DNA of 6,517 bases from Muribaculaceae bacterium (GCA_009775355.1 VSPN01000074.1:1-6517); one strand, 5' to 3'; counted from the first letter of the stretch, positions 1 to 6,266 are shown. Numbers and translations are program-made. Notes: generated from the letters alone by a model not told the origin.

Positions 1-42
1 ATCAAAACAGCACCGCCATAGGGCGACCACGCTCCATTTTCA

Positions 43-58
43 GCTTGATAAATCAAGC
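43..58. repeat. short inverted repeat next to the hydrolase stop codon
   Basis: GCTTGA (43-48) and TCAAGC (53-58) form a 6-bp stem around a TAAA loop, 3 bp beyond the stop codon of the leftward hydrolase gene. Its position would suit a transcription terminator for that gene, but no run of T follows it on the minus strand, so it may only mark the transcript end or be chance. I see no supportable gene in bases 1-60. Confidence 0.25.
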
Positions 59-60
59 CA

Positions 61-891
61 TTAACTGAATATCCCAATGTAAACCGAGCCGGACAACGCG
101 AGCGGTATATACTCGCCTCTTCCGGGATATGCATAAAGTCCGAACCGAAGGACATCTTCACGGCGACGGTTCCGCTCCTCTTCATCTCCGAGCGCGAAGT
201 GCATCGGAAAGAACTTCCTGACCTCAAATTCCCTCACAAATATAGAAGCTCCGGTGAAATAGTCCGTTCCGATGCGGGAATCAACCGGGAAAAAGCAATA
301 GTCGATCGCCATTCCTGCAACGCTGCCGGCATCTGCCGCCCGTTCGAGATACGAACGGATGTCGCGCAGACACGCCCTGTAGTCTCCCAACGATTTCCGG
401 ATCTCGGTTTCGGTCGATTCATCTTTCCATATCCATGCATTGAGATCTCCGGCATGAAAAAAGCGTCGCCCGTCCGCCTCGACGACATAGGAATTGCCAA
501 TGTCGGTCGACCGAAAGGCTGCAATCACGACTCCCCCGGCAGAAAAGCACTCTCCGGGACGCAACGCCGTGACACGTCCGGGGTCTACCTTCGGTCCGGA
601 ATAAACCGACGTCTCGCTCACCACATGGCGAATACGCTTCATGACATCACGGCTCACCACATAACGGACATCGCGGAACTCAGAGGCCCACAAAAAAACC
701 GAGGGATTATAATGGTCCTTGTGCCCGTGACTCACAAGCACATAAATCGGCTTGTCAGTACCTGCAGACCGGAGCACACCCGGCACCGTAGACGGCCGTC
801 CTCCGACATCAAGCCAATAATCGAACACCAAAACCGCACTTTCTGTCTCGACAACAAAACAGTCGTGCCACACATAAGTGATCTTTACCAT
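61..891 (-). CDS. MBL-fold (metallo-beta-lactamase superfamily) metallohydrolase
   Basis: A 276-residue metal-dependent hydrolase of the metallo-beta-lactamase fold, probably cytoplasmic because there is no signal peptide. The metal-binding signature HGHKDH is at residues 55-60, followed by HAGDLN (146-151, with the ligand-type Asp149) and a late His at 231 in FPMHFALGD. This is the layout of the UlaG/Lactamase_B_2-like branch. I chose the ATG at 889-891 over an in-frame ATG at 924 because GGAGGT lies 9 nt upstream of it and the next residues (VKITYVWHDCFVVE) are the usual first beta strand of this group. The gene stands alone and diverges from the DUF4924 gene. The substrate cannot be read from the sequence: relatives act on lactones, phosphoesters or nucleic acids. 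Fold assignment is firm, function is open. Confidence 0.9.
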   Translation of the reverse strand: MVKITYVWHDCFVVETESAVLVFDYWLDVGGRPSTVPGVLRSAGTDKPIYVLVSHGHKDHYNPSVFLWASEFRDVRYVVSRDVMKRIRHVVSETSVYSGPKVDPGRVTALRPGECFSAGGVVIAAFRSTDIGNSYVVEADGRRFFHAGDLNAWIWKDESTETEIRKSLGDYRACLRDIRSYLERAADAGSVAGMAIDYCFFPVDSRIGTDYFTGASIFVREFEVRKFFPMHFALGDEEERNRRREDVLRFGLYAYPGRGEYIPLALSGSVYIGIFS

Positions 892-946
892 ATGATTACT
901 ACCTCCATGTCTATAACCTGCCATGGGGCTGAAATGTTATATCCAT

Positions 947-978
947 GTTGCGGAGCAACTCAATTTTTTGTAATTTTG
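947..978 (+). promoter_or_regulatory. Bacteroidetes-type promoter of the DUF4924-rfbD-prfC cluster
   Basis: TAATTTTG at 971-978 matches the Bacteroidetes -7 element TAnnTTTG, and TTG at 948-950 (preceded by G instead of T) lies 20 bp upstream, the usual spacing for the -33 element. Transcription would begin around 982-985, leaving a leader of only about 12-15 nt before the ATG at 997. The -7 region contains the perfect 8-bp palindrome TTTGCAAA (975-982). On the minus strand it gives TTAATTTG, one mismatch from the same consensus, so it could weakly serve the divergent hydrolase gene too. That second role is speculative. Confidence 0.6.
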
Positions 979-996
979 CAAATTAAAAGATTCGAC

Positions 997-1548
997 ATGA
1001 TCACAGCTTCAGCGAAGAAACGGGAAAACATCGCGGAATATCTGCTTTACATGTGGCAGATAGAAGACATCATACGCGCCTTCGGACTCGACATAGACAG
1101 GATCAGGAAAGAAATTGTGGACAGACACCAAGGTCACGATGACCGACAGCGGAAAGAGATGATCGGATGGTATGAGTCTCTGATCGACATGATGCGCCGC
1201 GAGGGAAAAGAGAAGAGCGGCCACCTGCAGCTCAACGTCAATACACTCGACGACATCTCCCGCCTTCACCGCGCACTCCTTAAAGATCCGAAATTCGCGG
1301 ACTATGCGTCGGAATACTACAACACACTCCCTCTCATTGTAGAACTACGGGCCAAGGCCGGCGACAGCCGCAAGGATGAGATCGAGACATGCTTTGACGC
1401 CCTCTACGGGCTTCTGATGCTCAGACTCCAGAACAAGGAGATATCGGAAGAGACAACCCGTGCGGTGACAAGAATATCGCGATTTCTCGCAAGACTCGCG
1501 GGTTATTACAAAAAAGACTACAACAACGAACTTGAATTCAGCGAATAA
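997..1548 (+). CDS. DUF4924 family protein
   Basis: A 183-residue, probably cytoplasmic, predominantly alpha-helical protein of unknown function. The N-terminus (KKRENIAEYLLYMWQIEDIIRAF, residues 8-29, with the charged-aromatic pattern EYLLYMWQ-EDIIRA) is what I recognise as the DUF4924 family of Bacteroidetes. A central basic and acidic segment and a long C-terminal helical region (about 112-171) follow. There is no signal peptide, no membrane segment and no catalytic motif that I recognise. The frame is open upstream back to 199, but that part lies antisense to the hydrolase gene. The ATG at 997 sits just behind a good promoter and starts exactly where the family begins. It is the first gene of the cluster, with rfbD beginning 4 nt after its stop, so the two are surely co-transcribed. 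The function is not known to me. Confidence 0.9.
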   Translation: MITASAKKRENIAEYLLYMWQIEDIIRAFGLDIDRIRKEIVDRHQGHDDRQRKEMIGWYESLIDMMRREGKEKSGHLQLNVNTLDDISRLHRALLKDPKFADYASEYYNTLPLIVELRAKAGDSRKDEIETCFDALYGLLMLRLQNKEISEETTRAVTRISRFLARLAGYYKKDYNNELEFSE

Positions 1549-1552
1549 GCCC

Positions 1553-2416
1553 ATGAAAAAAATACTTGTGACAGGCAGTAACGGCCAGCTCGGTTCAAGC
1601 CTCAGGCTCCGGTTCGGCAACGATCCTGACATAGAGGCAGTATACACCGACTACGATACCCTCGACATCACCGACCGTGAAGCCGTTGAAAAATATATCG
1701 GGGAAAACCGCTTTGACATAATTGTCAACTGCGCTGCCTACACCGCAGTAGACAAGGCGGAGACCGACGCGATACTCGCGGCCGCCCTCAACACCGGAGC
1801 TGTCGGAAACCTGGCAGAGGCCGCAGTGAAGAGCGGGACAAAGGTGATACACATATCGACCGACTACGTTTTCTCCGGCCAGAGTTTCCGCCCATACGAA
1901 GAGAACGACGAGCCGTATCCCCAGGGTATCTACGGACGCACGAAGCTCGAGGGAGAGGCTCTGCTCACCTCGTTCTGCCAGAACGCCATGATCATCCGCA
2001 CGGCATGGCTCTACTCCGAATTCGGCAAAAACTTCGTCAAGACAATGCTCCAGCTCGCCGGGACACGTCCGGAAATCAACGTCGTGGCCGACCAGATCGG
2101 ATCTCCGACTTACGCCGGCGACCTTGCTGAAGCCATACACTCCATCATCAGCAGCGGGAATTGGATTCCCGGCATATACCACTACACCGACGAGGGTGTG
2201 GCATCCTGGTATGACTTCACAAAAGCCATATTCGAGATCGCCGGCAGAAATGTCAAGGTAAACCCTATCCCGACCTCGGCATATCCGACACCGGCCAGAA
2301 GGCCTCTCTACTCCGTGCTCAGCAAGACAAAAATCAAGAACACCTACGGTCTCGACATTCCGTACTGGAGAGACTCTCTCCGCAAATGCCTCGACGCCAT
2401 AAAGACGGGTGACTGA
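1553..2416 (+). CDS. rfbD: dTDP-4-dehydrorhamnose reductase
   Basis: RfbD/RmlD reduces dTDP-4-keto-L-rhamnose to dTDP-L-rhamnose with NAD(P)H, the last step of the dTDP-rhamnose pathway that supplies surface polysaccharides. It is a cytoplasmic extended short-chain dehydrogenase of 287 residues, a normal length. The nucleotide-binding glycine motif GSNGQLG is at residues 8-14, NCAAYTAVDKAE at 59-70, STDYVF at 102-107, the catalytic YGRTK pair (Tyr127, Lys131) follows, and the substrate-side RRPLYSVL is at 249-256. The ATG at 1553 follows the DUF4924 stop by 4 nt; an in-frame ATG at 1532 would overlap the upstream gene and add seven residues before the beta strand. No rfbA, rfbB or rfbC is in the window, so this copy lies apart from any such neighbours here. 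The first possible prfC start (GTG 2409) overlaps its end. Confidence 0.96.
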   Translation: MKKILVTGSNGQLGSSLRLRFGNDPDIEAVYTDYDTLDITDREAVEKYIGENRFDIIVNCAAYTAVDKAETDAILAAALNTGAVGNLAEAAVKSGTKVIHISTDYVFSGQSFRPYEENDEPYPQGIYGRTKLEGEALLTSFCQNAMIIRTAWLYSEFGKNFVKTMLQLAGTRPEINVVADQIGSPTYAGDLAEAIHSIISSGNWIPGIYHYTDEGVASWYDFTKAIFEIAGRNVKVNPIPTSAYPTPARRPLYSVLSKTKIKNTYGLDIPYWRDSLRKCLDAIKTGD

Positions 2417-2428
2417 TCCCCCGTCACC
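2404..2428. repeat. two mutually exclusive hairpins at the rfbD/prfC junction
   Basis: GACGGG (2404-2409) can pair with CCCGTC (2420-2425), and GGTGAC (2408-2413) can pair with GTCACC (2423-2428). The two 6-bp stems share bases, so only one can form at a time. Both cover the rfbD stop codon and the GTG at 2409. Either stem would hide that GTG from ribosomes, which favours translation from the later TTG. They may equally be chance; no T-run follows, so this is not a terminator. Confidence 0.3.
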
Positions 2429-2480
2429 TTCGCACACCCGGAGACGGCCAGGCCGCGACTCCATAAAAACTAAGACTGAC

Positions 2481-4061
2481 TTGGAAGAACTGACCAAAGA
2501 AATCGAACGCAGGCGCACATTCGCCATCATCTCGCACCCTGACGCAGGAAAGACAACCCTCACCGAGAAACTCCTCCTTTTCGGAGGCGCGATCCATGTG
2601 GCAGGAGCTGTGAAAAGCAACAAGATCAAAAAAACCGCCACATCCGACTGGATGGAGATCGAGAAACAGCGTGGCATCTCGGTGGCAACCTCCGTGATGG
2701 GCTTCAACTACGGCGACTATAAGATCAACATTCTCGACACCCCCGGCCACCAGGACTTCGCCGAGGACACATTCCGCACCCTGACCGCTGTGGATTCAGT
2801 AATCATCGTCGTCGACGCGGCCAAAGGTGTGGAGACCCAGACTCGCCGACTTATGGAAGTCTGCCGCATGAGGCGGACCCCCGTCATAATATTCGTCAAC
2901 AAGCTTGACCGCGAAGGCCGTGATCCTTTCGACATACTCGACGAACTCGAGAAGGAGCTGCAGATCGGAGTCAGGCCTCTCACATGGCCCATCAACATGG
3001 GCGAGCGTTTCAAAGGTGTCTATAACATCTACGAACACGGCCTTGACCTGTTCACTCCGTCGAAGCAGACAGTGAGCGAGCGTGTGGAGATCGGCGATGT
3101 CAACTCGCCCGAAGTGGATCGTCTTGTCGGAGAGGAGAATGCCGCGAAGCTGCGCGAGGATCTTGAACTTATCGAAGGCGTGTATCCCGATTTCGACAAA
3201 GAGGCGTATCTTCGCGGAGAGATGGCTCCCGTATTCTTCGGCTCGGCGCTCAACACATTCGGGGTCAAGGAACTTCTCGACTGCTTTGTCGAGATCGCGC
3301 CATCTCCGCGACCAGTCATGGCCGTGGAACGCGAGGTGCGGCCGGAGCAGGAGCAGTTCACCGGCTTCGTATTCAAGATCCACGCCAACATGGATCCCAA
3401 CCACCGCAGCTGCATCGCGTTCGTCAAGGTATGCTCGGGCAAGTTCGAGCGCAACGTCTACTACAAGCACGTGCGCCACGACAAGATGATGAGATTTGCC
3501 GCTCCGACGGCATTCATGGCCCAGAAAAAGAACATCGTCGATGAAGCTTACCCCGGTGACATAGTCGGCATACCCGACACCGGCAACTTCAAGATCGGCG
3601 ACACTCTTACCGGAGGCGAGCAGCTTCATTTCAAAGGTCTCCCCTCTTTCTCGCCCGAGATGTTCAAATACATAGAAAACGCCGACCCAATGAAGTCAAA
3701 GCAGCTTGAGAAAGGCATCAGCCAGCTGATGGACGAAGGTGTGGCACAGATATTCACCAACCAGTTCAACGGACGCAAGATAATCGGCACAGTCGGCCAG
3801 CTTCAGTTCGAGGTCATACAATACCGTCTGTTGCACGAATATGGCGCGCAGTGCCGCTGGGAACCTATAAGCCTCTACAAGGCTTGCTGGATCGAGAGCG
3901 ACGACGAGGAGGCCCTCGCCGCTTTCAAAAAGCGCAAACATCAGTTCATGGCTGTCGACAAGGAGGGACGCGACGTGTTTATGGCGGATTCCAACTATGT
4001 GCTGCAGATGGCGCAGTCCGACTTCCCCAAGATCAGATTTCACTTCTCGAGCGAGTTCTGA
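2481..4061 (+). CDS. prfC: peptide chain release factor 3 (RF3)
   Basis: RF3 is a cytoplasmic translational GTPase that removes RF1 and RF2 from the ribosome after peptide release. From TTG 2481 the protein has 526 residues, close to the usual RF3 length. GTPase motifs are all present: P-loop HPDAGKTT (19-26), DTPGH (86-90), NKLD (140-143) and SAL (255-257). The RF3-type signature SNKIKKTATSDWMEIEKQRGISV (about 46-68) carries the switch region. The beta-barrel and C-terminal domains continue without interruption to the end. The start is unusual: no in-frame ATG precedes the conserved RRRTFAIISHPDAGKTT. GTG 2409 would add 24 residues rich in Pro and Arg that are unlike the family; TTG 2481 gives the standard short lead, with an A-rich stretch upstream. 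It is the third gene of the DUF4924-rfbD cluster, and its 3' end overlaps the convergent acyltransferase gene. Confidence 0.96.
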   Translation: MEELTKEIERRRTFAIISHPDAGKTTLTEKLLLFGGAIHVAGAVKSNKIKKTATSDWMEIEKQRGISVATSVMGFNYGDYKINILDTPGHQDFAEDTFRTLTAVDSVIIVVDAAKGVETQTRRLMEVCRMRRTPVIIFVNKLDREGRDPFDILDELEKELQIGVRPLTWPINMGERFKGVYNIYEHGLDLFTPSKQTVSERVEIGDVNSPEVDRLVGEENAAKLREDLELIEGVYPDFDKEAYLRGEMAPVFFGSALNTFGVKELLDCFVEIAPSPRPVMAVEREVRPEQEQFTGFVFKIHANMDPNHRSCIAFVKVCSGKFERNVYYKHVRHDKMMRFAAPTAFMAQKKNIVDEAYPGDIVGIPDTGNFKIGDTLTGGEQLHFKGLPSFSPEMFKYIENADPMKSKQLEKGISQLMDEGVAQIFTNQFNGRKIIGTVGQLQFEVIQYRLLHEYGAQCRWEPISLYKACWIESDDEEALAAFKKRKHQFMAVDKEGRDVFMADSNYVLQMAQSDFPKIRFHFSSEF

Positions 4062-5046
4062 CCGAAGATAAAGCGTCGATAAGGCGAGTGGAGATCATTC
4101 CGGCCACATATCCGCCCGCTACTGCAAGAAGTAGCTGAAAGAAGACCGTCTGCCATTCCGACAGATGGAATCGCGCGCCGAGACGCGCTCCGCATTCGAT
4201 AAAGATAAGCTGAAGACCAAATATATACAGGGCTTTCGCGTTGACAGACGCGAAAGCCCTGTTCACATGTGAACAGGCCGCCATGCGGAAAATGACCAGA
4301 GCCGCGGTTCCGCCGAAAAGCGCACATCCGAACGATGCGGGATAAACCGCTCCCATGTCGCGGATAGAATAGTTTGTCGGTCCGGCCAGCAGGTTGCATA
4401 GCATATATCCAGCCACACAGACAGCAAGTGCCGGCCAGCGGTGCCTGTCTGTTAAGTCAGATCTGCGCAGCTCATGCCCGGCGAGCATAAGCGGAGCGAT
4501 AAAGAACGCCGTATCCACGCTCCAGGGCAGCAAGACGGGCAGCAAGGAATATAAAAAGCCGACAGCCACACTCGCCGCTCCAGCCATGACTCGCAGCCAC
4601 GCAATCCTGACCATAAGCAGCAGTCTGAACAGACAGTATGCCGTGAACAAAGAAGTCAGAAACCACAATACACTGTTGTCGGCGACCATAAGCCGACAGC
4701 CGTTCGCCGCGTCTGCAAACAGAGTGAATCTTGAATAGAAAACACCGGCGACTGCACGCCACATCGACACATCCGGGCTGAACAGAAAAGTGAAAAGCAG
4801 ACACGCCGCGCTCATCATAAAGTATGGAATGACCAGAGATCTGAATCGTGCCGACAGACTGAAATCCGGCCTTGACGTGAAACCGGCCGAAATCCAGAAT
4901 ACGGGCAGGAGCATATTGTCAATATAGGTCACAAGACCGCCTCCCGCCGTGTGGCCGAGCATGACGCATAGGAGCGAGAACCCTTTGGCAGCGTCGACAT
5001 AGTCGAGTCTTGAGACAGATGTCGGGGCAACAAGATTGGATTTCAT
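4033..5046 (-). CDS. membrane acyltransferase, acyltransferase-3 family
   Basis: A 337-residue integral inner-membrane protein of the acyltransferase-3 (OafA/NolL-like) family. Such proteins transfer acetyl or other acyl groups to sugars of surface polysaccharides or other envelope molecules. The family's N-terminal signature is clear: RLDYVDAAKG (13-22), then the likely catalytic His32 in LCVMLGH. VFWISAGF (49-56), SVLWFL (125-130) and WSVDTAFFIAPLMLAGHE (175-192) also fit. About ten hydrophobic segments are visible, and the tail is basic (SSVRTRSRSEI). The ATG at 5044-5046 leaves the usual short cytoplasmic lead; an in-frame ATG at 5073 is possible but would include a promoter-like element in the coding region. 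It is a single gene, convergent with prfC (29-bp overlap) and divergent from the small-RNA region. The specific acceptor is unknown. Confidence 0.92.
   Translation of the reverse strand: MKSNLVAPTSVSRLDYVDAAKGFSLLCVMLGHTAGGGLVTYIDNMLLPVFWISAGFTSRPDFSLSARFRSLVIPYFMMSAACLLFTFLFSPDVSMWRAVAGVFYSRFTLFADAANGCRLMVADNSVLWFLTSLFTAYCLFRLLLMVRIAWLRVMAGAASVAVGFLYSLLPVLLPWSVDTAFFIAPLMLAGHELRRSDLTDRHRWPALAVCVAGYMLCNLLAGPTNYSIRDMGAVYPASFGCALFGGTAALVIFRMAACSHVNRAFASVNAKALYIFGLQLIFIECGARLGARFHLSEWQTVFFQLLLAVAGGYVAGMISTRLIDALSSVRTRSRSEI
4227..4262. repeat. 15-bp perfect inverted repeat inside the acyltransferase gene
   Basis: ACAGGGCTTTCGCGT (4227-4241) and ACGCGAAAGCCCTGT (4248-4262) are exact reverse complements separated by 6 nt. 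The element lies within codons for ASVNAKAL of the acyltransferase, so its hairpin could form in that mRNA or in antisense RNA. No proper T-run follows on either strand, so it does not look like a standard intrinsic terminator, although prfC transcripts lack any other stop signal here. Confidence 0.8.
4258..4277. repeat. 20-bp perfect palindrome overlapping the preceding inverted repeat
   Basis: CCTGTTCACA (4258-4267) is followed directly by its own reverse complement (4268-4277). It shares CCTGT (4258-4262) with the right arm of the 4227-4262 repeat, so that arm could pair with ACAGG on either side. It lies in codons for ACSHVNR of the acyltransferase. The symmetry resembles a dimeric DNA-binding site, but a coding position makes that uncertain. 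Confidence 0.75.
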
Positions 5047-5050
5047 GATG

Positions 5051-5058
5051 CAAATATA
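5051..5058 (-). promoter_or_regulatory. possible -7 element of the acyltransferase gene
   Basis: On the minus strand this reads TATATTTG, a full match to the Bacteroidetes -7 consensus TAnnTTTG, only 4 nt before the ATG at 5046. Transcription would begin at or within a few bases of the start codon, giving a leaderless or nearly leaderless mRNA. I see no good TTTG element 19-21 bp further upstream (around 5078-5081), so the promoter is only half supported. The stretch 5059-5129 holds no gene. Confidence 0.4.
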
Positions 5059-5129
5059 CTCTTTTTTCCGCATTCCATGCGGAACAGAAACTGAAGAGAA
5101 TGAAAAAACATATAAAACTACGTGTGGAA

Positions 5130-5161
5130 TTTGGAAATTAGAACCGTTTGGGTTATCTTTG
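5130..5161 (+). promoter_or_regulatory. strong Bacteroidetes-type promoter of the structured RNA
   Basis: TTTG at 5130-5133 and TATCTTTG at 5154-5161 are exact matches to the -33 and -7 elements of the Bacteroidetes primary sigma factor, with the preferred 20-bp gap between them. Transcription is expected to start about 5164-5168. There is no convincing open reading frame directly downstream, which is the main reason to read the following 300 nt as an RNA gene or a long leader. Confidence 0.75.
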
Positions 5162-5164
5162 CGT

Positions 5165-5463
5165 TGTAAAGACAGACGAGAGAGTCTGGACGGATCAGGC
5201 ACGACAACGCGGTGAGATCCGGAGCTGAATGAAAAATCCCACATCAAAGTAAATTGGGAAACTCATCAAATTTAAAAGAAATACCGAGACACGTTTGTCT
5301 GTCGATGGCGGGCCCCGCGCCGCAAGGCGCTGACCTTCGGGTCGCAGGCGGATTACAAAGACATTCAAGCCCTCAAATCCTGTCGTTCGGAGTTTCGTCA
5401 CAATCCTTTGGTGTGGATCTTATAAAGCCGATGACTGCCCTACAGTCATCGGCTTTCATTTTT
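5165..5463 (+). ncRNA. structured small RNA or attenuator-like leader, about 300 nt, family unknown
   Basis: The element runs from a near-consensus promoter to a strong intrinsic terminator with no credible gene between. Visible pairings are: a long-range stem joining the 5' end to the middle (5171-5180 with 5294-5303, 10 bp including two G-U); CGGATC 5191-5196 with GATCCG 5216-5221; TCCCA 5237-5241 with TGGGA 5255-5259; GCGCC-GCAA-GGCGC (5317-5330, GNRA loop); GACC-TTCG-GGTC (5332-5343, UUCG loop); GGATT 5350-5354 with AATCC 5376-5380; and the terminator hairpin. I looked for the core motifs of RNase P RNA, tmRNA, SRP RNA and common riboswitches and found none. A 6S-like regulator or a lineage-specific RNA is possible. 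Since the nitroreductase ORF starts 28 nt after the terminator and shows no good promoter of its own, the RNA could also be that gene's leader. Ends are estimates. Confidence 0.65.
5424..5463 (+). terminator. intrinsic terminator ending the structured RNA, upstream of the nitroreductase gene
   Basis: AAAGCCGATGACTG (5424-5437) pairs perfectly over 14 bp with 5443-5456 around the loop CCCTA. CA and then five T (5459-5463) follow. This is a textbook rho-independent terminator on the plus strand. On the minus strand no T-run follows. It either ends a free-standing RNA or acts as the off-state of an attenuator for the gene starting at 5492. Confidence 0.9.
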
Positions 5464-5491
5464 ATAACTGACACATATTAAAACTCAGAAT

Positions 5492-6244
5492 ATGACCGAC
5501 GTAAAAGAAGCATTGCTGACGCGCACAAGCGTCAGGAGGTATGAGCGCGAGGCCATACCGGCAGAAACCATGGAATTCATATACAAGGCCGTGGGAAACA
5601 CCCCGACATCTTACAACGGACAGCAGTTCTCCGTAATCGACATCGATGACCAGCAACTCAAAGAGCAGCTATACGAACTGACCGGACAGAAACAACTGAA
5701 GACCTGCAACCGTCTGCTGATCTTCCTGTCGGACTACAACAAGATCTCGCTTCTCGCTGCAAAAAAAGGCCTTGATGTACCTCCATTCACCGACACCATG
5801 GATGGTGTCACCATAGGAATAATCGATGCATCGCTCGCGATGATGAGTGCTGTCGTTGCGGCTCAGGCTGCAGGACTCGGCTCCAATTGCATCGGATATC
5901 TCCGCACTGTCGATCCGCGCAAAGTCGCAGAACTTCTCGGACTGCCTAAGGGAGTGTTCGTGGTGTGCGGCCTCGCCCTCGGCGTGCCGCGCGAGCATCC
6001 AGACCTGAAGCCCAAACAGCCGCTTTCGCTTGTGTTCCATCACAACCGCTACCGCGATGACAACGACCGCATGACCGAAGAGCTCGAGAAGTATGACGAG
6101 ACTGTCAGCGAATATAACCGTACACGTTCAGGCGGGACCACCGACAACGACTGGGTTGCGCACATTCTCGACTACTACCGTCACGCCATGGAATACCGCA
6201 TCAAGGATTATCTTCGCGACCAGGGATACGACATAAAGAAATAG
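5492..6244 (+). CDS. NfsA-like NAD(P)H-dependent FMN nitroreductase
   Basis: A 250-residue cytoplasmic flavoprotein of the nitroreductase family. Enzymes of this type use NAD(P)H and bound FMN to reduce quinones, flavins or nitroaromatic compounds; in anaerobes some activate nitroimidazole drugs. The FMN-binding N-terminal motif RTSVRRY is at residues 11-17, PTSYNGQQF at 38-46, the second FMN region GLGSNCIGYLR at 128-138, and HPDLKPKQPLSLVFHHNRY at 169-187. The order and spacing match E. coli NfsA as I recall it, including the C-terminal ending DYLRDQGY (239-246), so full length is likely. The ATG at 5492 places RTSVRRY at the normal distance. Upstream are a terminator and the structured RNA, but no consensus promoter directly before it, so read-through control is possible. 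The true substrate is not known. A bidirectional-type terminator follows. Confidence 0.94.
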   Translation: MTDVKEALLTRTSVRRYEREAIPAETMEFIYKAVGNTPTSYNGQQFSVIDIDDQQLKEQLYELTGQKQLKTCNRLLIFLSDYNKISLLAAKKGLDVPPFTDTMDGVTIGIIDASLAMMSAVVAAQAAGLGSNCIGYLRTVDPRKVAELLGLPKGVFVVCGLALGVPREHPDLKPKQPLSLVFHHNRYRDDNDRMTEELEKYDETVSEYNRTRSGGTTDNDWVAHILDYYRHAMEYRIKDYLRDQGYDIKK

Positions 6245-6266
6245 CAATTCGTTCCGTCAGAAAAGA

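Noticed and set aside
199..996. Upstream in-frame extension of the DUF4924 gene (266 extra residues)
   Set aside because: It lies antisense to the well-supported hydrolase gene, has no protein-like pattern, and the promoter at 947-978 lies inside it. The family begins at the ATG 997.
1595..2707. Long open frame on the minus strand, 370 codons
   Set aside because: It is antisense to rfbD and the start of prfC, both of which carry clear conserved motifs. The translation shows no family features.
2796..3629. Open frame on the minus strand inside prfC, 277 codons
   Set aside because: It is a mirror of the prfC reading frame in GC-rich codons. The RF3 motifs are on the plus strand throughout.
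5165..5463. RNase P RNA, tmRNA, SRP RNA or a common riboswitch
   Set aside because: I looked for GAGGAAAGTCCGG and ACAGAA-type cores, a tRNA-like CCA end with tag frame, the SRP GGAA-GGAAGCAG domain, and TPP, FMN and glycine signatures. None is present. A covariance search would be decisive.
5254..5481. Possible 75-residue protein within the RNA element
   Set aside because: It starts at a TTG without a ribosome site, runs straight through the terminator hairpin, and its codon choice and composition are unlike the neighbouring genes. RNA structure explains the stretch better.
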